Source: Oscillospiraceae bacterium (lineage in GTDB: Bacteria > Bacillota > Clostridia > Oscillospirales > Oscillospiraceae). Taken from it: DNA of 64,000 bases. Shown here piece by piece: positions 44,895-54,786 of the stretch. The stretch lies in the NCBI GenBank assembly GCA_009777775.1, contig WRLE01000002.1, positions 124,001 through 188,000 on the forward strand, written 5' to 3'. A program made the position numbers and the translations under genes. Each line of letters begins with the position of its first letter. Within the stretch, counting starts at the first letter, position 1. Under the pieces are notes generated by a model. It made no database searches, was not told where the DNA came from, and saw nothing but the letters and a program-made list of their open reading frames with translations.

Positions 44895-45804
44895 ATTGAT
44901 CACCTGTACCTAATATTCTCTCTATCAAATAGCCTTCCCTAACACCGAAATTGCTAACAGAAATGGTCTCGCAATCAAACACCTTGATAGCACGCTTCAA
45001 AATCGCCAGACCTGTGGAAATGGTCATGAGCCTATCAGGAACTGTTCTATATACTTTTAAGTATATATTGTCTTTGTTTCTGGCGAGATGCTTTGCAATC
45101 GTATCAATTTGCCTAGGAAATACTGTGTAATCTTCTTCGGAAATGTCGAAAAGCACACGAGATAGAGCGAGAGTTGCCCTTACCGTTCCGCCTGTACCCA
45201 CCAATACGGGTTGTTTTGTCTGATTTGCCCATTTTACTTTGGCAAATTGCTCTTTTACTGTTTCGTCTATTCTTTCCCGTTCCTTTAGGTTGGGAAGGAT
45301 TTCACCCACATGCTTGACATAAAGATTCAAGCAACCAATGGGTAAGCTTTCAAGTCGTTCGGGTACCCCATTTTTAAAGAGTACCAGCTCCGTGCTTGCC
45401 CCACCGATGTCAATCATCACACCGTTGCTGCAGTCAATAAATCGTGATGTTCCTGCATAACCCAAAGCTGCTTCTTCATCTCCGCTCAATATGACGGGAC
45501 TTAAGCCCGTTTCTTGGAATATGATTTCTACAGCTTTTTCGCCATTGCTTACATTCCTTAGAGACGCTGATGCAAAAACATGAATATTTTCGATCTGGGT
45601 AAACTTCAACGCCAATGACTTAAAATATCTCAAAATGCTACTTGCTTTATTTATCCCCACCATGTCAAGTTCATCGTTTGAGATGTATCCAGCCAAACCA
45701 GCCATGGACTTGTCGCTGAATGTCTTTTGCAAGTTGAGTCCATCACGCTCATATACGGATAGGCGAATGGAGTTTGAGCCCAGGTCAATGACTGCGTAGT
45801 GCAT
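44866..45804 (-). CDS. ppx: Exopolyphosphatase / pppGpp-phosphohydrolase family
   Basis: 312 residues, the short (single-core) Ppx/GppA form. ASKHA-fold motifs: VIDLGSNSIRLSVYE, GDEEAALGYAG, VMIDIGGASTELVLF and VGTGGTVRATLAL. It cleaves terminal phosphate from polyphosphate or pppGpp. It precedes and overlaps ppk1. Length is typical of Clostridia, lacking the C-terminal HD domain of E. coli Ppx. Confidence 0.93.
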   Translation of the reverse strand: MHYAVIDLGSNSIRLSVYERDGLNLQKTFSDKSMAGLAGYISNDELDMVGINKASSILRYFKSLALKFTQIENIHVFASASLRNVSNGEKAVEIIFQETGLSPVILSGDEEAALGYAGTSRFIDCSNGVMIDIGGASTELVLFKNGVPERLESLPIGCLNLYVKHVGEILPNLKERERIDETVKEQFAKVKWANQTKQPVLVGTGGTVRATLALSRVLFDISEEDYTVFPRQIDTIAKHLARNKDNIYLKVYRTVPDRLMTISTGLAILKRAIKVFDCETISVSNFGVREGYLIERILGTGDQYVISHRFED

Positions 45805-45979
45805 GATCGATCACTTCTTCCTCGGGGTTTGCGTTGCAGTCGAATTCACCTTTATACCCTATATAAACGAGTGAAACATCAACAGTTTTACGCATATTCA
45901 ATTCAACTATACTACAAAGTATGTTAAATCTTCAAGGTTTTATGGGTAAAAATTATGTAAAATTAGTGTTAAGACGCAT

Positions 45980-48664
45980 TTAGACCAAGTATTTATGCAT
46001 GATTCCTATTAACTCCTCTAAGTTAATGGGTTTACCAACATGGTCACTCATGCCCACAGAGATGCATTTTTCGATGTCTTCACGAAATACATTGGCAGTC
46101 ATAGCGACAATGGGAATAGTTGAGGCATTTATTGCATTGATGGAACGAATCCTGCGAGTTGCTTCATAACCATCCATTTCAGGCATTTGCACATCCATGA
46201 ATATCAAATCATATAAATCTGGCGATTCACCGAAACGTCGCACCGCTTCAAGACCATTTTCAACACAATCAATCAGAGACAATGTAGGTTCCAGCAATGT
46301 TGTAACAATCTCCCTGTTTATCTCCATATCTTCCACCAGCAAAATACGCCGTCCTTCGAAAATCCCTGAAATATCCTTTTGGGTTTCCTCGCTTTCCTTA
46401 TGTGAAACCCCTAGACATTCATTGATGGAATCAATTATCGCAGAGGGGAATAATGGCTTAGATAAAAAGGCTTTCACACCAGCTTCCACAGCATCTTTTT
46501 CAATCAAGTCCCAATCCACTGAGGAAATCATTATAACAACGCCATTGTTGTTGTGTTTACTTTTTTTCAAAGCTCGCGCCAAGTCGATGCCATTCATCCC
46601 AGGCATTTTCCAGTCCACGAAATATACATTATATGCACCATTCTTTTCGATTGTTGCAAGGGCTGATTCGCCACATGATGCCACATCGCAGTATGTTCCC
46701 GTTCCTTGCATAACCGCTTTAAAATAAGCAAGCACATCGGGGTCGTCATCAACAACCAAGACTCGAATATCATTTCTCAGGACATTTCTATCCATACTGG
46801 TATTTTTTCCTTTTCCTCGCTTCACTTGGAAAGTAAATGAAAATGTGGAGCCTTTACCAAGTTCAGATTCCACCCAAATACGTCCGCCCATCAGCTCCAC
46901 AATACTCTTTGAAATGGAAAGGCCCAATCCGGTACCTCCGAACTTGCGGGAAGTATCATTCATGGCTTGTTCAAAGGGGTTAAACAAGCTTCTTCGCTGT
47001 TCTTTGCTTATGCCGATTCCAGTATCGGATACGGAGATTTTTATTGTGCATTTACCGTTTTCTTCACCTAAAAACCAGGTTCCTATCCTTATGGATCCTT
47101 CAGTAGGGGTGAATTTTATGGCATTGCCCACTAGATTGGTTATCACCTGCGCTAGAGCTTGATCATCGCCATACAGTGCATCTGGAATGTAATTGTCGAT
47201 ACTAACCGATAAATTTTGCTGTTTTTCCTCGGCTTTGAAGCCTATCACATTGATGACCCTTTGTAACATTCTTTCGAAGCTAAACTCAATTGGCGAGAGT
47301 TCCAGCTTCCCTGCTTCAATTTTCGACATATCCAATATATCGTTGATTATACCCAAAAGATGTTGGGCAGCATCATCGATTTTTTTAAAGCTGTAATTTT
47401 TCCTTTCGATGTCTGCAGAGGATTTTCCGATTGTCACCATTCCAATTATTGCATTCATTGGTGTGCGAATCTCATGGCTCATATTTGCCAAAAAGTCGCT
47501 TTTCGCTCTGCTTGCCAAGTTCACTTCATTCAAAAGAGCCGCAAGCTTGTCCTGTAGCTCAATGAGCTCTGTTAGGTCGTCAATGCTACCCACAACACTC
47601 ATCGCTTCACCATTTGCATCATATACTGGGACAGTTCTCGAGTGGTATTTTTTCCCATCAATTTCAGTAATCCATTCCTGAGGACCTTCTTCAAAGGTTT
47701 TATTTACATTATCAATGATGTCCAAATGACGCCCCATTGCCTTGGCAGTGCTCAATTGCTTACCTTCCACGAAGCTAGGTTCTATACCAAGGGATTTGAG
47801 ATACAAACCATCAAAGAGGGTTATTGTACCATCTTTATCAACGCTCCATATAACACCCGAATAGTTGCTAATAACAGCATTCAGACGAGCATTGGATGCA
47901 TTAATTTTTTCTGTCATTTCATTTTTATGGATTGCATTAGATATCAAAAGACCAACGGAGCGCAGCATATGCATCTCCTCATCCTGGAGAACTCTCTCCC
48001 TTTGGCAGTCATCTAAACTGAATAGTCCCCAAAATTGACCATTAAGATATAAGGGGATAAGGACAACGGACTTTATATCAAAGGAACCGAAATAATCCTT
48101 TTGATACTCTGCCATTTGGGAAATGGGACCATTGATATATCCTTTATTGGAAATGATTTCAACCCATTCAGGCTTGTCTCCCAGGGGAAACTCCAAGCGA
48201 GTTGGTACTTTTGCCTTCTTTTTTCCAACATCGCTGAGCCAAACATGCCTTTGGGCAAAATGATCGAGACCAGCAATTGTCACGCTTCTCCAGATATGCA
48301 ATCTATCCACTTCCATATACTTGCCTATCATTTCAAAACACTCTGTAAGGCATTTCGTAAACTCATCTTCAGCATTTGCCATTAGCAAAATAGAGGAAAC
48401 ATGATTTGTCATATTAAGTAAAGAATCGCGCTTTTCAATGATTTGGATTATCTGCGTATACTCATCCAAAACCTTTGTATGAAGCTCAGCTACGCTTTCC
48501 TTGCTATTTTGACTAAATATGAAATTGTTATTAACGGCATTGGCGTAATTATCAGGTTCATGCATATTTATATAAGTATTTTCACATGATTGAGCTTCTT
48601 TTTTAGGCACAATAGCACAAAGCTCATTTTTTCTATTTATATTTGAATTATCAATTCTTAACAT
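45980..48664 (-). CDS. Hybrid histidine kinase: GAF-PAS-HisKA-HATPase-REC-REC
   Basis: About 894 residues from the ATG at 48664; the frame opens at 48763 with a GTG that has no ribosome binding site. There is a GAF domain (about 80-245), then PAS (260-380). HisKA has the phospho-His in NMSHEIRTPMNAIIGM. HATPase boxes are NLVGNAIKF, DTGIGIS and GGTGLGLSISK. Two receiver domains follow (VDDDPDV with FVDWKMPG; VEDMEINR with FMDVQMPEMDGYEA). No output domain and no membrane helix are seen, so it is a cytoplasmic phosphorelay hub; its partner HPt or regulator is not nearby. The 14 hydrophobic residues before 48664 are probably not translated. Confidence 0.9.
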   Translation of the reverse strand: MLRIDNSNINRKNELCAIVPKKEAQSCENTYINMHEPDNYANAVNNNFIFSQNSKESVAELHTKVLDEYTQIIQIIEKRDSLLNMTNHVSSILLMANAEDEFTKCLTECFEMIGKYMEVDRLHIWRSVTIAGLDHFAQRHVWLSDVGKKKAKVPTRLEFPLGDKPEWVEIISNKGYINGPISQMAEYQKDYFGSFDIKSVVLIPLYLNGQFWGLFSLDDCQRERVLQDEEMHMLRSVGLLISNAIHKNEMTEKINASNARLNAVISNYSGVIWSVDKDGTITLFDGLYLKSLGIEPSFVEGKQLSTAKAMGRHLDIIDNVNKTFEEGPQEWITEIDGKKYHSRTVPVYDANGEAMSVVGSIDDLTELIELQDKLAALLNEVNLASRAKSDFLANMSHEIRTPMNAIIGMVTIGKSSADIERKNYSFKKIDDAAQHLLGIINDILDMSKIEAGKLELSPIEFSFERMLQRVINVIGFKAEEKQQNLSVSIDNYIPDALYGDDQALAQVITNLVGNAIKFTPTEGSIRIGTWFLGEENGKCTIKISVSDTGIGISKEQRRSLFNPFEQAMNDTSRKFGGTGLGLSISKSIVELMGGRIWVESELGKGSTFSFTFQVKRGKGKNTSMDRNVLRNDIRVLVVDDDPDVLAYFKAVMQGTGTYCDVASCGESALATIEKNGAYNVYFVDWKMPGMNGIDLARALKKSKHNNNGVVIMISSVDWDLIEKDAVEAGVKAFLSKPLFPSAIIDSINECLGVSHKESEETQKDISGIFEGRRILLVEDMEINREIVTTLLEPTLSLIDCVENGLEAVRRFGESPDLYDLIFMDVQMPEMDGYEATRRIRSINAINASTIPIVAMTANVFREDIEKCISVGMSDHVGKPINLEELIGIMHKYLV

Positions 48665-48871
48665 TTTTCTATACCATCCATATTCAATAATTACCCTTAC
48701 TATACTTTGTCGGTATAGAATCTGAAATCCCCTGGAATAGGAAAAAAATATCGCATAATACACCCAAATTGAGAATATTCACTTTTTATGCATTAATTAT
48801 AACTGCAAATCATCAACCTTTGTCAAAGCATAAAATTAATTACACTGAAATTTAAGAAAATACACAAAAAA

Positions 48872-48914
48872 ACCTACAAACCAATGGGAAAGCTTCCCAA
48901 TTAGGTTTGTAGGT
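48872..48914 (-). terminator. Intrinsic terminator of the 170-residue protein gene
   Basis: ACCTACAAACC pairs with GGTTTGTAGGT; the inner part GGGAA/TTCCC pairs further. On the minus strand it is followed by TTTTTTTGTGTATTTTC, an excellent T-tract. Confidence 0.88.
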
Positions 48915-48969
48915 CTAATATTATTGTCTCTCTATCAAAAACGCATTAACACGAGCTAATCGTCCAGTT

Positions 48970-49479
48970 TTATGGCTCCACTTCAACGATTTCGATGATT
49001 TCTATCACATCGGTGAAGACCCTGGGCATGGTAACGCCAACGCTGGTCATGGTGATGCGTTTGCCGGTCACATCGAAATAGTGGTTGGAAATCCTGCTGA
49101 TTGCCGCAATGAATGAGCCACTGGAGCTCTTTTCATCAAAGAGTCTGTCAACCACATTGGGGCGAAACAGGTATTCGCTATCAGTGAGAAACACAGAGCC
49201 ATATCTTGTGCTTTCTATATATGTACACTGTGCCCAAGCGTCCATCAATGCGAATATGTCATCATCGATGATGTCATATTCTGTGCCATTAACTTTGATT
49301 TGTTTCGCTTCGCGGTTTACATCCTCTGTCCTGATGTCTGCAATATTGTAAAGATGCACTCCGGAACACATCAGCCAGAATACCAAGCTGTCTCTAACAT
49401 ATCTATTGTGATATGATCCGTATTCGTCCTTTACGGAATACAGAATCTCTTTAATTATGTCTGGTTTGTTTACCCTCAT
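48970..49479 (-). CDS. Recombinase-fold-like small protein, probably catalytically inactive
   Basis: 169 residues from the ATG at 49479 (GAGGAGGG six bases upstream). The region YVRDSLVFWLMCSGVHLYNIADIRTEDVNREAKQI, read with gaps, resembles the start of a tyrosine-recombinase catalytic domain (RD..L.F.LL..TGLR..EL..L...D). The arginine that should follow the glycine is replaced by His-Leu, and no R-H-R-Y set is seen. It ends in a strand-rich tail (VIEIIEIVEVEP). It has its own promoter and terminator. Could be a DNA-binding relic or an unrelated helical protein. Confidence 0.5.
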   Translation of the reverse strand: MRVNKPDIIKEILYSVKDEYGSYHNRYVRDSLVFWLMCSGVHLYNIADIRTEDVNREAKQIKVNGTEYDIIDDDIFALMDAWAQCTYIESTRYGSVFLTDSEYLFRPNVVDRLFDEKSSSGSFIAAISRISNHYFDVTGKRITMTSVGVTMPRVFTDVIEIIEIVEVEP

Positions 49480-49522
49480 CAATAACCCTCCTCATTAGCT
49501 TAAAGCTTTTTTGCGCTTTATC

Positions 49523-49550
49523 ATCTTACCACAATCATTTCGCTTGTCAA
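49523..49550 (-). promoter_or_regulatory. Promoter of the 169-residue protein gene
   Basis: On the minus strand TTGACA, 16 bases, TAAGAT, about 45 bases ahead of the ATG. The stretch 49551-49799 beyond it is very AT-rich and shows no gene. Confidence 0.55.
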
Positions 49551-49799
49551 TATGTAAGTAGCATAGTATATACCCTTTTTACAACGGAATTTTTTACGGA
49601 AACATTAGTATTTTAAAAAAAGTATAGATTTACTAGTGCTTTTGCTTATTAAAAGCAAGGTTTTAGTAATAAACGATGAATTATTACAATAATATTACGC
49701 AGACAAATGGACTATGTAGAATTATATGAATAAATATTTATTAAATGTGTATAAATATGAGTAATTATTCAATATTTATAAATTTGCAAAAAATAATGC

Positions 49800-49828
49800 T
49801 TGACAAGTGTTCTTTCGCCGAGTATATT
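49800..49828 (+). promoter_or_regulatory. Promoter of the trp operon
   Basis: TTGACA (49800-49805), 17 bases, TATATT (49823-49828). Transcription should start near 49835, just before the T-box leader. Confidence 0.8.
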
Positions 49829-49839
49829 ATGCTAAACCG

Positions 49840-50100
49840 TTGAGGCGGGGGTAACGGCAAAGGCGCACCATACAGAGAGCCTGGGTAGCTGAGAACTGGG
49901 CAGGGAATGCGGATTGTCAAATGGGCCGCTGAGGGCATGGTCAAAGGCATATTATGCCAAGTATTCCATGACGCGTGGGCATGCGTTAGTTGCCGGGAGT
50001 ATGTTGGTACTTCGCAAAGAGCACGAATTATCGTGAATCAGGGTGGCACCGCGGATTATATTCGCCCCTGACAAAGCTATTTGCTTTGTCAGGGGTTTTT
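49840..50100 (+). ncRNA. T-box leader, tryptophan-specific by its specifier codon
   Basis: All the T-box landmarks are present in order. Stem I opens AGAGAGCC and contains GCTGAGAA. The specifier region AAATGGGCCGCTGAG holds UGG at 49922-49924. The invariant T-box is GGGTGGCACCGCGG at 50041-50054. A 12-bp terminator (CCCCTGACAAAG/CTTTGTCAGGGG, 50065-50095) with a T-run competes with the antiterminator. Uncharged tRNA-Trp would pair with the UGG and the T-box and let transcription run into trpB. The specifier assignment is made by alignment to the general T-box layout; the tryptophan genes downstream agree. Confidence 0.92.
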
Positions 50101-50128
50101 ATATTTATCAGAAATAGGAGATGAGATC

Positions 50129-51313
50129 ATGGAAAACGGAAGATTCGGGATTTATGGGGGACAATATATCCCCGAGACATTGATGAGTGCTATAAGGGAA
50201 TTGGCACTTTCATATGAGCGATGGCGAAGAGATCCTGACTTCATTGAGGAACTGGACTCACTTCTGAAAAACTATGCTGGAAGACCCTCCCTTCTCTATT
50301 TCGCCGAAAAGATGACCAATGACCTTGGCGGTGGGAAGGTTTACCTAAAACGAGAGGACTTAAACCACACTGGTTCCCATAAAATCAACAATGTGTTGGG
50401 GCAGGCGCTCCTTGCCCAGAGAATGGGAAAGACTCGCCTGATAGCTGAAACTGGAGCCGGTCAGCATGGAGTGGCAACTGCCACCGCCGCTGCTCTCTTG
50501 GGAATGGATTGCGAGGTATTCATGGGTGAGGAAGATATGGAACGCCAAGCATTAAATGTTTATCGTATGAGACTAATGGGCGCAATAGTAACTTCCGTCA
50601 CTTCTGGAACAAAAACCCTAAAGGACGCTGTGAACGCCACAATGAGAGAGTGGGCAGGACGCATGGACGACACCCATTATTGCTTGGGTTCTGTGATGGG
50701 ACCCCATCCATTTCCAACGATGGTTCGTGATTTCCAAGCTGTCATCGGCAAGGAAATAAAAGAACAGCTCCTCTCAATGGAAAACAAGCTACCAAATGCG
50801 ATTATCGCCTGCGTTGGCGGAGGCAGCAATGCCATCGGTTCTTTCTACGAGTTTATCGATGATTCAAGTGTTGCTCTCATCGGTTGCGAAGCCGCTGGAA
50901 AAGGCGCGGACACCGAGGAAAACGCTGCAACCATAACCAATGGCTCTGTGGGCGTGTTCCATGGTATGAAGTCATACTTTTGCCAAGACGAGTTTGGACA
51001 AATCGCACCCGTCTACTCTATATCTGCTGGTTTGGATTATCCCGGCATAGGACCGGAGCATGCGATGCTTTTTGACAATGGCAGGGTGCGATATGAAGCA
51101 ATCACCGATGATGAGGCTGTTGACGCATTCGAGTATCTATCCCGCACAGAGGGAATAATTCCAGCAATCGAAAGTGCTCACGCACTGGCATATGCCATGG
51201 AATATGTACCTAGTTTGGAAAAAGACCAGATTGTCGTCATCACTCTATCTGGACGTGGCGATAAGGATGTGGCAGCAATTGCCAGATATAAGGGGGTCAT
51301 GCTCAGTGAATAA
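50129..51313 (+). CDS. trpB: Tryptophan synthase beta chain
   Basis: 394 residues: [15 protein letters not shown], the PLP lysine in [27 protein letters not shown] and the phosphate loop [10 protein letters not shown]. Joins indole and serine into tryptophan. The ATG at 50129 has AGGAGATG upstream; the longer frame from 50081 lies in the leader terminator. First gene of the operon, with the stop overlapping trpA by 8 bases. It is the standard TrpB1 type, matched by the adjacent alpha chain. Confidence 0.97.
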   Translation: MENGRFGIYGGQYIPETLMSAIRELALSYERWRRDPDFIEELDSLLKNYAGRPSLLYFAEKMTNDLGGGKVYLKREDLNHTGSHKINNVLGQALLAQRMGKTRLIAETGAGQHGVATATAAALLGMDCEVFMGEEDMERQALNVYRMRLMGAIVTSVTSGTKTLKDAVNATMREWAGRMDDTHYCLGSVMGPHPFPTMVRDFQAVIGKEIKEQLLSMENKLPNAIIACVGGGSNAIGSFYEFIDDSSVALIGCEAAGKGADTEENAATITNGSVGVFHGMKSYFCQDEFGQIAPVYSISAGLDYPGIGPEHAMLFDNGRVRYEAITDDEAVDAFEYLSRTEGIIPAIESAHALAYAMEYVPSLEKDQIVVITLSGRGDKDVAAIARYKGVMLSE

Positions 51314-52079
51314 AATACAGCAAGCCTTTATAAAAGGAAAAGCTTTCATTCCATACATAACAGGGGGAGACCCTGATATGGAAACTACAGAAAAACTCAT
51401 TTATGCCCTTGCCGAGGCTGGGGCTGACATAATCGAAATCGGCATACCCTTTTCAGACCCCATTGCTGAAGGGCCTGTCATAGAAGCCGCCAGCGCAAGA
51501 GCTTTGGAGGCAGGATGCACGACAGACAAACTCTTTGAGCTTGTTTCTCGCGTATCCTCTCGGGTGGATATACCCTTGCTCTTTATGACTTATTACAATC
51601 CGGTTTTTGTTTATGGACTCTCCCGATTCACCGATATGTGCTCTCAAGTTGGCATTGACGGTTTGATTGTTCCAGATTTACCCTTTGAAGAAAGAGAGGA
51701 GCTACTTAAGCCATGCCAAAGCTGCGGATTGGAGCTCATATCCCTCATCGCACCCACATCCGTGGAGCGGATAAACAATATCGCATCAAACTCCAGCGGC
51801 TTTCTCTATTGCGTTTCTTCCTTGGGTGTGACAGGAGTCCGTACTTCCCTTCACGATTACGCAGCAAATATGATTTCCCAAGTGAAGGAAGTCAGCGACA
51901 TCCCCTGTGCAGTGGGTTTTGGAATATCTACACCCCAGCAAGCAAAGGAGATAGCAACGTTCGCTGATGGGGTAATCGTTGGCAGTGCCATTGTATCCAT
52001 TATCGAAGAGCATGGGAGAGATAGTATATCTCCAGTGAGTAGCTATGTTTCTACGATGGTAGAAGCGATGCGAACATAG
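51306..52079 (+). CDS. trpA: Tryptophan synthase alpha chain
   Basis: 257 residues starting at a GTG inside the last codons of trpB (51306), with AAGGGGG nine bases upstream. Motifs: [34 protein letters not shown] (catalytic Glu and Asp), [24 protein letters not shown] and [14 protein letters not shown]. Cleaves indole-3-glycerol phosphate and channels indole to TrpB. Confidence 0.96.
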   Translation: MNKIQQAFIKGKAFIPYITGGDPDMETTEKLIYALAEAGADIIEIGIPFSDPIAEGPVIEAASARALEAGCTTDKLFELVSRVSSRVDIPLLFMTYYNPVFVYGLSRFTDMCSQVGIDGLIVPDLPFEEREELLKPCQSCGLELISLIAPTSVERINNIASNSSGFLYCVSSLGVTGVRTSLHDYAANMISQVKEVSDIPCAVGFGISTPQQAKEIATFADGVIVGSAIVSIIEEHGRDSISPVSSYVSTMVEAMRT

Positions 52080-52109
52080 TAATTATATTAAAAGAAATTG
52101 AGGTCAAAC

Positions 52110-53525
52110 ATGAAAAAAGCTATAGTTCCATACATCGGGAGCGGACTGCTGACCTTGCTTGCCATTTTGCTTATGGTGACAAAGCCACTGTCCGCAAGCC
52201 TTGACAATACCGCCCAATATATGCTCGGCGGACTCCTAATAACCCTTAGTGTATGGATTTTCAAACCATTTAATCTATCATATTCCGCAGGGGGAATGCT
52301 CCTTGCCTTCTTTGCCCTGGTTCTAGGGCTCAGACCAGCCGTTGTCTTTTCCGGCTTCACCCAATCAGCAATTTGGACTTTGATACCCGCACTTTTCTTC
52401 GGCTTCACCTTGCAAAAAACCGGACTGGGAAATCGGATAGCCCTTGGCATAATCAAACTTTTCAAACCGTCTTATGCATCTTTGGTTTTTGCTTGGGTGC
52501 TAATCGGTTTAATTCTCAGTATACTTACACCTTCCATCACTGTGCGAGTTGCAATTGTAATGCCCATCGCTGTTCAGTGCTGTGAATTGTGCAAACTGGA
52601 AAAAGGCTCAAAAGGCAACTCACTAATACTGCTCACAGCCTTTGGCATGGCACTCATCCCTGGCTCTGGTTGGCTCAGCGGCGCTTTATGGGGACCCATC
52701 ATATCAGGTATGATCAATGCTCTTCCCGAAACGGCAGGCTTGGTGACCTTTGATAGCTGGTTTAGCGTATTATTCGTACCAATGATACTAACAACAGTAT
52801 TAATGATAATCGGAAGCCTAATCCTTCTCAAACCTTCTGATAAATTATCGGAAGATGCCATTGACGTGATAAAGAATCAAAAAAGCGAAAAAATGAGTCA
52901 TCACGAAATCATCGCCGCAATCATTCTCGTGGGAGTTTTCATGCTACTTCTAACAGGGAGATACCACGGAATGCCTGATGCTGCGCTTTGCCTAATAGGA
53001 GTCTTTGCTTTCTTCCTTTTTGGCGTTTTGGAACCAAGGGATTTTAATGTAAGCATCAATTGGGATTTAGTGGTCTTTACAGCCATGGCTCTAGGTCTTG
53101 GATCTGTATTCACGGAAACAGGTATTTCAAAATGGCTAGCAGACATTATCATTCCAGCGATAGCTCCAATATCAAGCAATCCATGGATTTTTATGTTTAC
53201 TGCAATGGCATTTATGTTCCTATGGAGATTTTTCGACGTTGCCATACTTGTACCCACTATGGCTATCATGGTGCCGGTTTTGCCAGCAATTTATGATGCT
53301 TATCAAATCAGCCCCCTTGTATGGCTCGCTATCTTTGTAATGGCAGCTAATTGCTTCTTCATGGCTTTTCAAAATATGTGGGCTATGCTGGGTGTCTCCA
53401 TTGCTGGAGATAGAGCATGGACTAGTTCCCACTTGGGTGCATACGGTACGATTTACTTCGGTTCTTGCCTGTTGTCGTTGCTTGTGGCAATACCCATGTG
53501 GGTCAATGCTGGACTCTTTGGTTGA
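52110..53525 (+). CDS. SLC13/DASS-family anion transporter
   Basis: 471 residues from the ATG at 52110 (GAGG six bases upstream), with about twelve hydrophobic helices. The repeated hairpin sequences ILTPSITVRVAIVMPIA and WRFFDVAILVPTMAIMVPV correspond to the two substrate-binding SNT-like regions of the divalent-anion/Na+ symporter family (here SIT and DVA, so the Na+ motif is altered). Substrates of the family are dicarboxylates, citrate or sulphate. It is inside the trp operon, 30 bases after trpA, under the same T-box, and the anthranilate synthase genes are missing. Import of a tryptophan precursor is therefore worth considering but unproven. Confidence 0.85.
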   Translation: MKKAIVPYIGSGLLTLLAILLMVTKPLSASLDNTAQYMLGGLLITLSVWIFKPFNLSYSAGGMLLAFFALVLGLRPAVVFSGFTQSAIWTLIPALFFGFTLQKTGLGNRIALGIIKLFKPSYASLVFAWVLIGLILSILTPSITVRVAIVMPIAVQCCELCKLEKGSKGNSLILLTAFGMALIPGSGWLSGALWGPIISGMINALPETAGLVTFDSWFSVLFVPMILTTVLMIIGSLILLKPSDKLSEDAIDVIKNQKSEKMSHHEIIAAIILVGVFMLLLTGRYHGMPDAALCLIGVFAFFLFGVLEPRDFNVSINWDLVVFTAMALGLGSVFTETGISKWLADIIIPAIAPISSNPWIFMFTAMAFMFLWRFFDVAILVPTMAIMVPVLPAIYDAYQISPLVWLAIFVMAANCFFMAFQNMWAMLGVSIAGDRAWTSSHLGAYGTIYFGSCLLSLLVAIPMWVNAGLFG

Positions 53526-53539
53526 GTGTTGTTTTGCAC

Positions 53540-53695
53540 TGCGTTGTAATTGGCGCGGTGGAGACTTGCGGCGCGTCAGGGATGCCGCGCCCTACGGTGG
53601 GGGATTGCATCCTTGACATGTCGTATGAAATTTGATATTGCGTTGTATTTGGCGCGGTGGAGACTTGCGGCGCGTCAGGGATGCCGCGCCCTACG
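53540..53695. repeat. Two direct copies of a dispersed GC-rich palindrome unit
   Basis: A ~57-bp unit (GCGTTGTAATTGGCGCGG... to CCGCGCCCTACG) is repeated with an offset of 99 bases (cores 53568-53596 and 53667-53695). The cores equal the one at 31683 and those in the 56.2-kb array. They sit between the transporter and trpD inside the operon. Confidence 0.9.
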
Positions 53696-53769
53696 AAAAA
53701 AACTTTTTGAGATGCGGTTTTCTATGAAGGCGGCGTGAGACATGATAAAAATTTTAAGGAGAAGAATAA

Positions 53770-54783
53770 ATGATACGTGAAGCTATAATTACCTTGTCTA
53801 AGAAACAGGATTTAACATATGAAGCGGCAGAAGCGGTGATGGATGAAATAATGACTGGCGAAGCCACCTTGGTGCAAATGAGCGCGTATTTAACAGCTTT
53901 GAGCCTGAAAGGTGAAACCATCGATGAAATCACAGCCTCTGCATTTGGGATGCGTAAGCATTGCGTTCGATTATTACACAATGTTGACGCATTGGAAATC
54001 GTTGGCACAGGCGGAGATAACTCTAATTCATTTAATATATCAACAACAGCTGCGATTATAGCAGCGGCAGCGGGAGTTCCCGTTGCAAAGCACGGCAATA
54101 GAGGAGCTTCCAGCCTTTGCGGAGCAGCGGATGTGCTAGAAGCACTGGGAGTAAACATCAACCTTCCACCAGAAAGAAGCACAGAACTTCTCCATGACAT
54201 CGGCATTTGCTTCCTCTTTGCACAAAATTACCACATTGCCATGAAGTATGTTGCTCCTGTGCGTAAAGAGTTGGGTATTCGCACGGTTTTTAATGTCCTG
54301 GGACCACTTACCAATCCCGCAGGAGCTAACATGGAACTCATGGGGGTTTATGATAGGGAGCTGGTGGAGCCCCTTGCTAAAGTCCTCATGAACCTCGGTG
54401 TGACAAATGCAATTGTTGTCCATGGAGTAGACGGTTTAGATGAAATATCCATGAGCGCAGCCACTTTACTTTGCGAATTAAAAAACGGTTGGATTCGCAC
54501 TTACGAAATCACCCCTGAAGAATTCGGATTCCGCCGTTGCGAAAAATCAGAGCTGGTTGGTGGCACCCCCGAAGAAAACGCTAAAATACTACGAGCCGTG
54601 CTTGATGGAGAAAAGGGAGCAAAGCGAGATGCTGCAGTACTAAATGCAGCAGCAGCTCTATACATTTCGGGGAAGCAAGACTCGATACAGGAAGGAATTA
54701 TTGTTGCCCAAAACATCATTGACAGCGGGCAAGCAACGAGCAAACTGGATGAGTTTATTCGCTGTTCCAATATGGAGGGCTAG
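53770..54783 (+). CDS. trpD: Anthranilate phosphoribosyltransferase
   Basis: 337 residues: [17 protein letters not shown] (PRPP loop), [31 protein letters not shown] and [12 protein letters not shown]. Second step of the tryptophan branch, joining anthranilate to PRPP. AAGGAG lies ten bases before the ATG. No TrpG glutamine amidotransferase domain is fused. Follows the repeat-filled gap, so it may be partly uncoupled from the upstream genes. Confidence 0.97.
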   Translation: MIREAIITLSKKQDLTYEAAEAVMDEIMTGEATLVQMSAYLTALSLKGETIDEITASAFGMRKHCVRLLHNVDALEIVGTGGDNSNSFNISTTAAIIAAAAGVPVAKHGNRGASSLCGAADVLEALGVNINLPPERSTELLHDIGICFLFAQNYHIAMKYVAPVRKELGIRTVFNVLGPLTNPAGANMELMGVYDRELVEPLAKVLMNLGVTNAIVVHGVDGLDEISMSAATLLCELKNGWIRTYEITPEEFGFRRCEKSELVGGTPEENAKILRAVLDGEKGAKRDAAVLNAAAALYISGKQDSIQEGIIVAQNIIDSGQATSKLDEFIRCSNMEG

Positions 54784-54786
54784 CAA

